Part shown: positions 13,701 through 25,634 of the stretch, in pieces
Position numbering within the stretch: the stretch's first letter is position 1
Layout of the letters: every line of letters starts with the position of its first letter
Source of the DNA: Oreocharis arfaki
Taxonomy: Eukaryota > Chordata > Aves > Passeriformes > Paramythiidae
Direction of reading: 5' to 3'
Assembly (NCBI GenBank): GCA_013398015.1
Contig: VZRR01008214.1
Location: 80,617-144,616 of the forward strand
DNA length: 64,000 nucleotides
The notes under the pieces: model-generated
Seen by the model: the letters and a program-made list of their open reading frames with translations, nothing else
What the model was told of the DNA's origin: nothing
The model's database searches: none
Program-made: the position numbers and the translations under genes

Positions 13701-15496
13701 CAGAGGCTTACCCAGTTAGAAATGTTTATTTCAATGATTGTTGTCTGTGTTAAGACTTTTGTTTTATTTTATTATTTTATTTTATTATTTTATTTTAGCC
13801 CTATTATATAAAACAATTACGTGGTTTGCAGGGAACACATGTAAGATTTAGGTATGGAAACAGATATGGCAAAGGTGGAAAGCAGATAGTGGGAGGCGAA
13901 CAGCTGATGGTGTGAAAGGAGCAGAGATGACAAGAACTGCAGTAAGTGGAGGAAGGACTGATATGTCAAGGGTCCAGGAGTCTTAAGGACACTGCAGGCC
14001 TGAAAGAGTGTGAGGGGTTTTATATAGTACAATTGAGGTGTTTGCAGACCTGGAGTACAAGGCACTAAAAAAATTCTGGAGTATGAAGAAGCAAGGTGTC
14101 ACCATGATCCTTTACCCTTCCCTTCCCTGAACATTTCTAACAGCTCAGTCTGGGACACATATGTAAGTCAATATTGCCATCATTCTCTGTCACTCTGATC
14201 CTCATTCAGGTATAAACACGATGATTAAAAAGATACAACCGATGCAATTTTTTACAAATTTGTCTTCTATGATGCCTAGAGATCTGCTATATATTTCAAA
14301 TGAGAGGCCAAGAACATAGATGATTAAAATATTTACTTTTCAGTGCACTAAACTTTCTATGAAATTATAGTGGATTGTGTAATGCCGTTACAAATACACA
14401 AACACGCCACATACAGGGCAAGTCTCTGTATGCTAAAGTGGAGCTTATTCTTTGTTCCTTCTGCTGGAAGGGGAACCCAGCCCTTAAATAGGAGTAACCA
14501 TAAATTTATGTGCAGATGAAAATGGATACATACTTCATCCTACAATTTTTATGCTATGTAAGAGATTAGTAATTTGTTTGCCACCTTGGTCAGTTTTGTA
14601 GCATTGTACACAGAACTCTTCCCATTGACTATGTACCAGAATGATAGTAAAACGTGTTCACTTATCTACCAGATAATTGAAACTTTCTGTATACTTTGCT
14701 GGGCTCAATGGCATAACCCCATCTTAATAGTGTGTCAGAACCTTGCACAAAGATTCTTATCTTTTACACAGACTTATTAAAGATTCAATATAAATTTCAA
14801 TATAAGGGTCTAAATGCACTTAAAACACTCTCATCTATATATGTGTACACATGCATCCATGCAATAGAACAGTAACATTTAGAATAAATTCATAATGCTA
14901 TAAGCACTTTCCTTTTCCTGAAAAGGAGTTCCACATTTAAATTTAAAAAAAAGAAAGGTAAAACATCATTAGGAATCAAAATACTTCAGCAAAATCTCTC
15001 ATGTTCCCAAAACAGATTAAATTAAATCAGCAAAGCTTTTTTTTCCTTTTTCCAATAAAAACATCCTCCTGGGGACTGTACATAACCAGAACAAGCAGGG
15101 AAACATTGACTCGGAAACTGAACTTTTGTGTTGACATAGAATTCTGAAATCTCATTCATAAACTTTATAGATATAATAATATCTGTGATTTTCTTTATTT
15201 ATTCTAATTAGCTATTATTAAAGGTAAGTTTGTGTTTGCAGGAAAAGCAGCAGGAAAATATTGGCTTGTTAAATCTGTTAACTTATTGTGTATTTCGCAG
15301 CATTTCTGACATGAGCAAAAACAATGATTCATCATTCAGTTAAAATAAATAGATATTTGTTCAACAAAGGATATTCAGTAATCTGGCTAATCTAAATCCA
15401 CTACCTATGTGGCTGAGTAAATTGAGTAAACTGAGTATGAATACTAAGCTTGATTTTACATATGTGGTTAATTCTAGCAATATACAATTGCACTCA
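10703..15496. other. Unique AT-rich stretch without recognised genes
   Basis: About 4.8 kb. A denser, less AT-rich part lies at 12080-12700 and another at 13830-14080, but neither gives a recognisable protein or repeat. An ATTTT-type pentanucleotide tract lies at 13761-13796. The block at about 15180-15400 has conserved-element-like texture (TCTAATTAGC near 15203) without firm support. Confidence 0.55.
13761..13796. repeat. ATTTT/ATTATTTT microsatellite
   Basis: A run of TTTTA and TTATTTTA units. Simple repeat. Confidence 0.95.
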
Positions 15497-15925
15497 GATC
15501 ACAGAATCACCAAATAGGTAAGGTTGGAAGGGACAACAGTGGGTCATCTCATCCAAATTCCCTGCATGGGATTGCATCCAGACAGTTCTTTGATACCTCC
15601 AGTGAGGGAGACTCCACACCCTCTCTGGGCAATCTGTTCCAGTGCTCAGCCACCTGCACAGTAAAGAAGCTCTTCTTCACATTCAAGTGGAACTTCCTGT
15701 GCATCAATTTTCGCTTCTTGTTCTGTTGCTTGGTTGCCACCCAGAACAGCCTTGCTCCATCCTCTTGACACCCTCCCTCCTGGTACTGATAGACACTGGT
15801 GAGGTCCCCTCTCACTCAAGACTGAAGAGGCCCAGGTCCTTCAGCCTGTCCTTGTAATAGAGATGCTTCAGTCCCTCAATTATCTTTGCCTTTCTCCACT
15901 GGATTCACTCCAGGAGCTCAGACAT
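15497..15925 (-). mobile_element. CR1 LINE fragment, minus strand
   Basis: A 5'-truncated CR1 on the minus strand with its 3' end at 15497 (the plus strand begins ATCACAGAATCACC, the reverse complement of the CR1 tail). The minus-strand frame at 15549-15815 reads CR1-like C-terminal sequence, including FHLNVKKSFFTVQVAEHWN and LPREGVESPSLEV. That is the usual 'FRLNxxKSFFTxxVxEHWNRLPREVVESPSLEVF' order seen in CR1 3' regions. Beyond 15925 the similarity stops. It is fairly intact in sequence but cannot be functional, since the endonuclease and catalytic domains are missing. Confidence 0.92.
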
Positions 15926-17635
15926 TGAAGATTTTCAGCATCTATTTGCTTTAATTTTAATAATTTCATCAACTAAGAAATACACTCAATAAATAAAATT
16001 AACTAAATCAATAACATATTATTTGCTTTAAAATGCTTACATGAGCTTCTAATCAACTGAATCTTGATTAAGAACTGAAGGATATGTATATATATATGTT
16101 AGTTTGAGAAAACAATTATTGAAAACATAAGGAAACAAACCCCCTTCTGACGTATTGGCAAGATATTTTAATAGTAGGATATTTAGATAGAAAGACTAAT
16201 ACATACATAAGTTTCTTTCCTTGTTACTCACGATCTTCTATAATGTATATTAGCATAATATCTAATTCTAATGATTTTAGTAGGAGGTAGCATATTTTTA
16301 AAGATGTCAGGAGGTGCTAATGCATTATTATGCACAATTAAAAACCTTAAGTTAAATCTGTAAGTGTATTTTAAAAGGTAGTATTAAAAATGATCTTTTT
16401 TTCAGTTCTTTGGCTTAGGAATTAAGAATGATGTGTTTTGGATTCTGACCAAAGAAATTCAGGGAACAGCTTTTTTGGTGAACTTGCCATCCTCAGTCAC
16501 TTTCAACCTACCAAGAGAATGCTGGCAGTAGCTAGTTTCTGAAAAGTGACTTTTTTTAGCTTGCTCATCAGTCTACACAAACAAGTTTCTGTAACTAACT
16601 TATTTTAGTGACAGACAATTACCATTTTAATTACCAAGCCTCTGGAACACTTAAAAAAAAAAAACAACCAAAAAACCAAAACCATTTTGTCTTTCACTTG
16701 GATATGTATGTACCTCAAAAGGACTGATATAAAACTCTATCATAGACACAACATTTGGGAAATAAAAGTAAATTTGTTGTTAATCTTTCCTTCTTCTTTC
16801 TTTTCCACTATGCAATAAACACACAGAAAATAACAAGTTTTCTTCTACCTATTTGATACACTGTGCAACTAGCTGCAAATGACAGCAGTAAGACTTGCAC
16901 TCTAGAGCATAAGATAGGAGCCTGACAGTCAAGAGTTTTATTTTATTCATAAAAATAAAATATAACTCAGTTTGCACTTAATTTGCTTCTGTCTTACTTC
17001 CACTTGAGAAGCCTTAGGAAACAAAGACCCAGAAATATTTTGGAAAATGGGAAAAAACAAACAAAAAGAATGTGATAATTATTCACATATGTTCACATGC
17101 TCTGCAATAAAAATAAATATCAAGCAATATATAAACATATCCATAGTAATTGTTTTCCTCAGCTATCACTCTGGAAATCTCTACCCATTTGCAGTCCCTG
17201 TTTCAAGTACATAGACACAGCAAGAGTTTCTGCACAGCTCTCTGCAGCCTCTTTGAACCCATCTGCAGATGTCTGAGCAGCCAGAAGACAATGGCTTTAC
17301 TGGAGTATCAGAAAGGGCCTGTTCAAATACACAGTTATTTGATCCAGTTCTTTGACATAAATTCTGAAATCACATTTACAATCATAATGATTAGCTCTAC
17401 AACCACATTTGCTATATATTTACTCATGGTGTTAGATAAGCTGGAAAGAACCTTTTTTTTTTCCCTGAAAAACACCTTTCTTATTATTTGTTGAGTCACA
17501 GCAGAAAAAATGAAAGAAATCTCTGCTTTTTTTATGAATAGTTGGCGACCGAAATACTTGGTGCACATGTTATTCTTTGCTAAAATGCATATAAGTAAAT
17601 TATGCAGCTTCAATTAAAAAAGAGGAATATAGCTA
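15926..17635. other. Unique AT-rich stretch
   Basis: No gene or repeat family was recognised. There is an A-rich run at 16652-16680 and short TA alternation near 16086-16098. The open frame at 17150-17494 (114 codons) resembles no known family and has no splice or promoter context, so it is treated as chance. Confidence 0.55.
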
Positions 17636-17741
17636 TCAAGAAAAGAAAGTAAAGAAAAGAAAAAAGAGGAGAAAGGAGGAAAGGAAAGCAAAGCAAAAAG
17701 AGGAGAAAGGCGAGGCGAGGCGAGGCGAGGTGAGGTGAGGA
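17636..17741. repeat. Purine tract ending in a GGCGA pentamer repeat
   Basis: Over 100 bases almost free of pyrimidines on the plus strand. It begins as A/G-rich sequence and ends in about six GCGAG/GTGAG units (17707-17741). The last units read GTGAG where the earlier ones read GCGAG, consistent with CpG decay. It lies just before the 3'-side edge of the next minus-strand CR1. Confidence 0.9.
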
Positions 17742-17771
17742 CATACAAAAACACAGTTCTTTTCTGTGGGA

Positions 17772-18455
17772 CAAGATCCTCCCTGAACATTCTCTTCCCT
17801 AGACTGAGCAATCCCAGTGCTCTTGGCCTCTCCTTCTAGGGCACAAGCTCCAGCCCCTTAATCATTTTAGCAGCTCTTCACTTGATGCACTTCTGTTATG
17901 TCCATGTCTCATACTGGGGAGCTCAGTCCTGGTTACACACATCTGTGTGACAAACACTTGACACAGCACCCAGATTGTGTGCAACCAGGACTGAGAAAAG
18001 GGGAAACATCACTCAGTCAACCTGTTGGCAAATGTTCTCCCTGACACAGCCCAGGAGGCTGCTGGCCTTCTTTGCTGCAAGGACTCATTGCTGGCTAATG
18101 GTGAACTTCTTGTCCACCAGTACTCCAAGGCTGTTCTCTACTAATCTGTTTCCTGGATGATTAGACACAATGTGTACGACAGCACGAGGTTATTATAATT
18201 TCATGAGGTTCTTGTTGGCTCACTCTTCCAGCCTTTCCAGGTCCCTCTGAATGGCCACACAACCCTAAACGCACAGGTTGCTCCTCCCAGTCTTATCTGC
18301 TAACTTACTGAGAATCTGCTTAGTCATGGCATCAGTGTCATGAAAATGATGTTAAGCAGTACCAGCAAGTATTCATCTCTGGTATACCCCACCAGTGTCC
18401 AGCTTCCAGCCAGACTTTATGCTGCTGATCAGAATTCTGTTCATGGCTTTTTGTC
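17772..18455 (-). mobile_element. CR1 LINE internal fragment, minus strand
   Basis: A minus-strand CR1 segment from the end of ORF2 back into the reverse-transcriptase domain. Diagnostic blocks on the plus strand run in the expected reversed order: 'CTAGACTGAGCAATCCCAG' (17800-17818), 'CAGGAGGCTGCTGGCCTTCT', 'TTGTCCACCAGTACTCCAAG', 'TTTCATGAGGTTCTTGTTGG', 'CCAGGTCCCTCTGAATGGC', and near 18381-18400 the remains of the 'GVPQGS' motif region. The usual 3' tail is absent, so both ends are truncated or diverged. It carries many stops and frameshifts and is non-functional. Confidence 0.88.
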
Positions 18456-19118
18456 AGTGCACTGTCACTGAAACCTTAAGGTTTATGAAAGATTGGTTGG
18501 TTAAAGACAGGAGGAAATGAGGAAAAATAAGAACATGAGCGATTTTGAAATTTTAGCTCCTTTACATATTAAGGCAGAAAAAAAAAATCTTTAAATTTAG
18601 CTGCTCAAATCAAAACAAATAACTTTGAGTTTTTAAATAAATTTCTTTACTAGTTTTAGTGGGTTAATTTTTGTGTTTTAGTAAGTTAATTATATGGTAC
18701 CTTCCATTAGTGCCAAAAGGTTAAAATTTCCACAGACGGAAATACTTATTTTCTTTTGAAGATAGAAAATGGTGGTTTTGAAGCATGCTTACTTCTCTTC
18801 TTACTGGTATCTCTCCTATTATAAAGATTTATGAAGAGAGATAATTTAGGAACTGAGATAATTTTCCTTTATAAAGTTTATCTTTTTGAATAATAATACT
18901 GGGCTTACAGTGACACAGGCAGTTCTTGCTAAAATTTGGAACTGAAAACAAGCACTCTACAGAATGAGACCTTCTTAAAGTAAACAACTGAAACCAGGGT
19001 GCTTCATTACATTTAAATCCTGTTTTCTCATTAGGACTACAACTCCTTGCCAGCTGGAAGTGACAAGTGTTTAAGAAAGGAATTTGCTCTGCTACTACTT
19101 TAATTTTTATTTGTCAGT
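18456..19118. other. Unique AT-rich stretch
   Basis: No gene or repeat recognised between the CR1 and the SINE. Confidence 0.6.
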
Positions 19119-19256
19119 GTGCCAAGGCTTACTTCTTGGTTAGAGCATGGTGCTAGTAATGCCAAGGTTGTGAGTTTGATCCCTGTATGGGCCATTCACT
19201 TTAGAGTTGGACTTGATGATCCTTGTGGGTCCCTTCCAACTCAGAATATTCTGTGA
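19119..19256 (+). mobile_element. tRNA-Ile-derived SINE with CR1-type tail (TguSINE1-like)
   Basis: The first about 75 bases (to 19194) follow a tRNA-Ile gene: TTGGTTAGAGC (19136-19146), TGGTGCTA around the anticodon arm, GCCAAGG, a B-box region GAGTTTGATCC (compare GGTTCGATCC) and the acceptor end GGGCCA. The anticodon loop reads AGT where tRNA-Ile would have AAT, and the 5' acceptor arm is decayed, so this is not a working tRNA gene. After a short linker, 19207-19256 matches the 3' end of a CR1 LINE (GGACTTGATGATCCTTGTGG, CCCTTCCAACTCAG, ATATTCTGTGAT), presumably the part recognised by the CR1 reverse transcriptase. From memory, this tRNA-Ile plus CR1-tail design is that of passerine SINEs such as zebra finch TguSINE1. 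Confidence 0.85.
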
Positions 19257-21905
19257 TCAGCATCAGCATCTTATTGCAGCCACAGACCTGAGAATAGATA
19301 GGACTTGGCACTGGTTACTGTAGTAAAGAATGACTCTTGTCAAGACTTCTTGAAAAAATTTAGTGCCAGAACGACTTGCCAGGGAGAAATCCACACACTT
19401 TTCTTGATTTCCTTTGTTTAAATTTCCTATTATTTTCATCCTAAGAAAATAATGAAGAAAATAATCCTTTCCAAAATATGATGAGAGAGGAAAGATCAGA
19501 CACAATCAGCTTGAGAAACCTACCCAGCTGACCTGAGTATAAGAATCCTATTTCATAAACAATTCTGAAGTATGGCAATGTGTTTTTGCAAAGGAATAAA
19601 CAGACACATCCACCTTTTTTCACTGGGGAAAAAAAAAAAAGGATCAAAGACTACACAACAGCAGAGCTGACCTCAAACTGATACACCAAGAAGTCCAGTT
19701 CTTTCTGCAACCACAGTTTGATGTATGAATTAAACTGTGATAGAGATTGGAATTTGGATCTCTTACCTCAGAGAAATGGTTTTTGTTCGCCTTTTGTGAG
19801 GAGGAATATTGAGGAATTGAAGCACTGCTACAAGTTACCTATGTCTCTCCCTGCAGAAGGGGAATTAAGCAGCAGTCTCTGAGCTAGGTTCAGTTTCCTA
19901 ATATAATTGATTTGTCTCCTTCAGCTACATGAAAAGAAACACTGGGTCTGCTTTAGTTTCAGCTGCTTCAACAGTTGCTTCTGCCAAGACACAGGACGCA
20001 TGAAAACAGACAAAAATGCATGGCAAAGACACTGTCAAATGAGGTCACACCCTACTGCCAGAATAGCCATTTGGTTTGGGAACACTTAGACACAGGATAG
20101 TACACCAGGAACTGAGTACCCATCTCTAGGCCAGGCACGAAAAAGCTAAACTTATTTTTATAAACTGTTTGTCTGGCACATGGATTAGCCGGCACTGAGA
20201 AACTAGCTTTTCTCTCCATAGGAAATTTATTTGTCCCAGCTTTGCTGGCAGTTTTTTCTAGTCCCTTGGCACGAACTTTCTGTTCACAATTTTATTCAGA
20301 TCTTAAGGAACATATTATATGGAACACATTATTGTTCTTGTTGGTTAACATTCTATGACAGATATTATCTGTAGAGTCCTAGCAGCTACAATGAATAACA
20401 GCCTGAAGTCTTACAATCTTTTAGGATACTGCTACAGTTAAGTGATTGTCTTCTCACATTCCTTCCCCTTTCCACTTCTTAGGATTTACTGCTACTATGA
20501 CTGTGTTCATTGCTGATGCAGAAAAATGTGCACTGCAGAAGTCTCAGCTAACCAAAATGGTGTTAGCATGAAAGGCATACATTTTTCACCCATACATATT
20601 ACCTAATTAATTATTAACAGTTGATAATGATAATATTGTCAATAATAATAATTTAAAAAACCCTTTCTTTAACAGGTAATATATTAAAAAAAAAATCCTT
20701 TTTTTGGCCAGCTGACGTAGGTAAAACATACAAAAGTTAAAGCAGAAAATATGTTTCATTTTTAAAACGTTTGTAAACTTGTCAGTGTCATTCACACTTA
20801 CGAAAGTGATTATACTGGAATTAGACCAAAGATAAGTTATCCCAAAATATAAAACTTTTCAGTTTTCCTGCCTGTCTGTCTAGGCATTTCAATCTTTAGT
20901 TGGCATGCCCTGTATTTTAGGGATCCATACATCTCAGAGATGAGTTCTGACAACTGTGATGGAAATATAATGTACATCTTATTCCAAACATCTAGTATGT
21001 CATATATCAAGTCTCCCTAAAAAGGTAGTCAGCCAAACTGCTCTACAATGTCCAGCTTTGTGAGTTCTAAACTTGAAGGCAAAAGTCATTGAAGGCAGAA
21101 GGCGATGAAGAAAGAAGTTTGCCTGAGTATGAACTGAGAAGAGAATGGATTGTCCAACAAGCTCTGGAAATGCACTTTTTAAAGACTTTCAATCTTCACT
21201 GTGGTTAGGACAACAAGATGTTGTTTTCTACAAAGAAGATGTACCAATTGGGAGGACACACTTGAGAATTTCAGAGTGAAGGATTACTTGGATAATAGTG
21301 ACAATGAGTGCTTCTATTGAATTTAACACAGATAGAACTGTATCAAAATAATAATTTTTAAAAGTCCGATTATATACTTCAATAAACTTAGCGCATTTAG
21401 TTTAAAATTGTTATAATGGATCAGTCTAAGGAAACAAATCTGGAATAAATTTTGAAAGTATAATAAAAGCATTCAAACAAAAGATGAGTTCAGTATACAA
21501 CTCAGTCACAAAGATTAAAAATATGATTGCAAATGTTTACTACGAGCTTGAGAGAAAAAATCAAGTGAGGCACAAAGATGCAACTGTAACCAGAAGTCAA
21601 TTAGTAGCAGGAGGGAAAGCTAGAAGTGGGCTCATGTGCCACTCAGTGGAGAAGGAAAGTTATTGATAGTTAATACCAAATATATGAACTAATTTTTCCC
21701 CTTTTTTTGTTTAAAAGCTAACTGAACTCAGCTATGACAATTATTTTCAGTTGCAGAAAGAGAAAACAAAAAAAAAAACCTTTATAATAACAGAGTAGGT
21801 TAGAGGTGTTAGTTAGATAAATTCAAGGTATGCAAGTTGACTAGCCATTTCATTGTAGGACATTTAGGCACCTGGCTGATGAAATTTAGAGAAAGGCATG
21901 GCCAG
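19257..21905. other. Unique AT-rich stretch
   Basis: No gene or known repeat was recognised. There are A-rich runs at 19626-19641 and 20684-20695. Open frames are short and without resemblance. Confidence 0.55.
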
Positions 21906-22355
21906 ACTAAAGGAGGTCCAAGGAGGACCAAAAAGATGGTTGAACATCTGGAGAACATGCCTAGTGAGGAATAACTGTTAGGTCTTTTCTTCCTGGAGAA
22001 GGGAAGCTCCAGGTCAGACCCAATTACAGCATTCCTGTTCTTAAAGAGCAGCTACAAAGAAGAGGCTCCCCCCCTAGGAGGCACATGGAGATGACTGAGG
22101 ACAACACGTGAAAGTTGCCCTCAGAGAAGTTTCATCTCCACATTATAAAAAAAAAAAAAAAAAAAATCTATAATAAGAGCAATCATTTGGTGAAAAGGTA
22201 CAGAGTTCCTGTCACTGGACGTTTTCAAGATGTGATTGAACATAGGATGTTGGATAATCTCATCTAGGCTTCTGTTCTCATGAATGGTTTGACCAGATAA
22301 TATTTTGAGGTTTCTTCCAACCTGGTCTGTTCTAAGATGCTACAATTCTTTGATT
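21906..22355 (+). mobile_element. CR1 LINE 3' fragment with internal A20 run
   Basis: A plus-strand CR1 remnant. It reads through the 'GGAGGACCAAAAAGATGGT' segment, 'TTCTTCCTGGAGAAGGGAAG' (near 21989-22008), 'GTCAGACCCAATTACAGC', and then the 3' end: 'TCACTGGACGTTTTCAAGAT', 'ATGTTGGATAATCTCATCTA', 'GGTTTCTTCCAACCTGGTCT' and a weak tail near 22350. A run of 20 A residues (22147-22166) sits inside it, where the consensus has none. It is old and much diverged, with no usable coding frame. Confidence 0.85.
22147..22166. repeat. A20 run inside CR1
   Basis: Twenty consecutive A residues. CR1 elements do not end in poly-A, and this one lies well before the 3' tail. It is therefore either slippage expansion or a trace of another event. 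Confidence 0.95.
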
Positions 22356-25232
22356 GTATGGTCTTGTAAAACTCAGTTTTCCAGTGGTTTTCTTTAAAAA
22401 CTTTAGAAGGACAGGTTAATTTCCAGAGGACTCGGGAAAAAGACAGAAATTATGTCTTTAAAAAAACAGCATATGGGATATTTAACAGACTCCTGATATT
22501 AATTCAAATTTTCAAAGAAACACTAGGTAGCATTTTAAATTAGAAACAAACAAACAAACAAATAAACAACAACAAAAAGCCCTCACCCCACCCTTAAATA
22601 TTTCAAGTGTGACAAGGAACTAAGGAAAAAAATAGAGATTTATTAAGAACAAGGCTGGACAAATTCTAATTCTTTTACATGAGAGAATAACAGCATCAGA
22701 TTGAAGAAGGCATGCAGAAGGGAAGAAATAAATAAAACCAAGACCAAACACAATGATGAATGTACTAGATTATGTTATTCAATAGAAAGAAAAATGCAAG
22801 ATACCACATGTAGGAAGGAAGACTCTGAGCAAACACAAGATGGTGAAAAAATAGCTGAATAGAATCCAATGCTTAGAGCAGATCAAACCTGTAAACAAGC
22901 TGACAAATGAAATGTTGCTGAAAAGCTATATTGGGCTTTGTAAACAACAGTACAGCATGCAGGAACATAAAGTAATCGTTCTGCTTTGTTTAACATTGGT
23001 AAGACACAAATAAAGCCATATAGAAAGATGGGGACTTACTAAGAAAATTGCACAAGAGATTGATAAAAATGATCAAAACATGCTGTCTGAAAACTGTTAT
23101 CCTAAAGAAGATCGAGGGATATGATAACTGCTGTGAAGCATGTAAAAGGCTCCTGCGAATGGTTCATTTTTTTCATATTTATAGTGGAAAAGACAAAAAA
23201 AAAATATAAATTTAAACTGCAGAAAAGGTACCTATAAATAAAACATTAGGGGGAAAAAAGCTTTCTATTGGTAATGCTGGTGAGACTTAGAAAGGGATTG
23301 CCTGAGAAGTTGTAGAGTGCTCATTATGGGAGATCTTTAAGAAATCATTAAACAAACATTAGTCAGAAAGAGCAGAGACATGCTTGATCCTTTTCTATGT
23401 TGGAGGTAAAGACTATTTTGATATCTTGAGTGACACTGAAACTCAAGAAGTTATCTTAATCCTTCAGTTTAAGTACACCTATAAATGGTGCTGAAATTGG
23501 AAAAGAGCTGCACATTAATTTAATATTCTGATAGCTTCAAAGGATGATGTTCTTTGCCATATTGCATGTACTAACTTTGTTGCTAGCTTGGTAGATCTTT
23601 ATAGGGACAGAAAAGGACTAACATAAAACTGTAATGCAAGACTGAATGGGATGTGAGTGAATTTGGAAGAGAGAAAGTTCCTTCTTTAATTCGATTATGT
23701 CGCATTTGGCTTTCACAGAGCTACTGAAAGCTGTGGTCACTTGCTATACTAGTACAAATGTCCTGCTGCACTTCCTAAATACGTAAAGATAGAAAGAGCA
23801 AAGGAAATTTATGAGGTGACTGAGTGTTCAGGGATTTGGTATAACTCCCAGCTCCAGAGAAAATCCAGTTGCTTATGCATGTTCAACAGACCTAAGAGTA
23901 AAAGAACTCTTCCTATCTGCAAAAGAGCTGATCATTTTGGAAAGACTGATTCTCATCTGAGAAAGGGGAAAAAATAAAGATTAGAAAGGACTTAGGTATG
24001 ACACTGGGTCATTTGGAGAACATTCCCTCATCTAGGTGTCTTAGTATTTATTTTTGTTCTTAGTGGTACTCATAATTTATTTCCTTCTTTTTTATTTTAT
24101 TTTATTCTCCCAGCACCACCCCCCTCCCCCAAATGATAAGTCTTAGCTTCACATGTATGAAGGGCAGGAAAGAGTTCAAAATCTCCAGAGGTTTTGAAGT
24201 ATTCCCCACATTAACTTCTACACATGTCAAAAGTTTCTTTAGTGCTGTAAATGGGTTTACCTCAATGTGGTTTTCTATTATGTAGCAACATACATAGGCT
24301 TTTCTGCTTTATTTTCAGATATACCTTCCTTCACTTGCTAACATTAATGGTTGGTCAAACGTGCATAATATGTAAACAAATAATTTTGCATGTGGAATGG
24401 AATCTTTTCTGTATAGAAAAAGCTTCTGAATGAAGTTTCAGAAAAGATAAACTGTCAAGGTTCAATCTTCTGTAATGGAAGCCAATAAAGTAAAAAATCT
24501 TATTTATTTCTCTCAACTTTCTGAGAATGGTATCAAACTTGAAATAGAAAAAAAACGCAAAAACGTACATTCCGCAAAGATCACACATCTTATTTGCAGG
24601 AATGAAGATAAAGTGACACACTTTAGCTCTAATATTAATATCTAGAAGCATATCAAGGCAATGACTCCTGCATATTAATAAAATACTGATTAAAAATTCT
24701 CATCACATATCAAAACATAGAACAATTCAAGCAGTTTAAAGTTCTGTGATAAACTTCTCTCAACACTCTAACTAAATAGCTTCCCCCCCACCAAAGTAAT
24801 TATGTGGAGGAAAAATACTTCTGAACATTGTTTTCACTACTGAGTCATTTGAAGTCTGAACTATTCAGAAACATTGTACTTTATTAGATGAGTTGAATGG
24901 TTGGGATTTGTGTGGGTGTGTGTTTTAGCTGAGTGTTTTTTCTTTTTGGTACTGCTTTCCAAAGCCTTCTAAAAGTACTTCTTCCACCACCCAAGCTTCA
25001 AATCTTACCTTCACCTTCCTTTTCTATCTCAAATACTGTTATTAAAAGAAAAAAAAAAAACAAAACCCACAACCAACCAAGTGAAAACAAAACACATCCG
25101 AAAAGCAAACCCACACACATAGTAGTTTTTGAACAAATAATCTTTGTCTGTCTGTTTTCTGTAGAATCTCAGGAAAGCTGGAAGATCCTTGAATTCTTCT
25201 ATGGGATACCTGTTGAGGTGGATTTTTTTGAG
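22356..25232. other. Unique AT-rich stretch with simple repeats
   Basis: No gene was recognised. It contains an AAAC tract (22543-22577), a TTTTA tract near 24090-24108 followed by a C-rich patch (24110-24130), and an A-rich run at 25049-25062. The open frame beginning at 24933 runs into the LTR and is not a gene. Confidence 0.55.
22543..22577. repeat. AAAC microsatellite
   Basis: Tandem AAAC units degenerating into AATAAAC and AAC. Confidence 0.95.
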
Positions 25233-25634
25233 TGTCATGCTTTAGGAACGGTGTTCTCCAATTTAGTACTCCAACTAAAAAAGACCACATGACATTCCCC
25301 TCCCTGCTCCAATGGGAGCCACAAAAGCTGAAGATGACTGGCTGAGATACAAACAATTTACAGAAATAGCAATGAGATAAGAAAATGAATAGTTATGGCA
25401 ACAATAGTAATAACGAGAGTTAGAAGAACAAATTATTTACACAGAAAAAACCCTGAACTTTTCAAACATATTGGAGTTCCACCTTCTCCACTGGAAGGGA
25501 AAGTCAGTTTGCCCTGACCCTGGCACTGACCTGAGGTCATATCAGATAATGATACAATCCTGGCCACGTGCCCTCAGCCCCACCCCCTCCCAGGTACTGC
25601 AAAAAATAACCCTGTTCTGGCCAAAACCAGGACA
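25233..25634 (-). mobile_element. Solo LTR of an avian endogenous retrovirus, minus strand
   Basis: Read on the minus strand, the element starts TGTCCTGGTTTTGGCCAG (25634 downward), the typical start of avian ERV LTRs, and ends CTAAAGCATGACA at 25233. It thus has the 5'-TG...CA-3' ends of retroviral LTRs and is 402 bp long. The flanks are TTGAG (25228-25232) and ATGAG (25635-25639). They share TGAG and fit a 5-bp target-site duplication with one change, as in ERVL-type insertions. No internal retroviral genes and no second LTR lie nearby, so this is a solo LTR left by recombination. Class L is the best guess; other avian classes are possible. Confidence 0.8.

Noticed and set aside
17150..17494. 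114-codon plus-strand frame
   Set aside because: No recognisable domain, and the frame ends in a low-complexity hydrophobic stretch from T-rich DNA.
19119..19194. Functional tRNA-Ile gene
   Set aside because: The acceptor 5' arm and anticodon loop are altered, and a CR1 tail follows directly, so it is a SINE head.
24933..25292. 119-codon plus-strand frame
   Set aside because: It runs from unique DNA into the antisense strand of the solo LTR, with low-complexity lysine and proline-rich parts.
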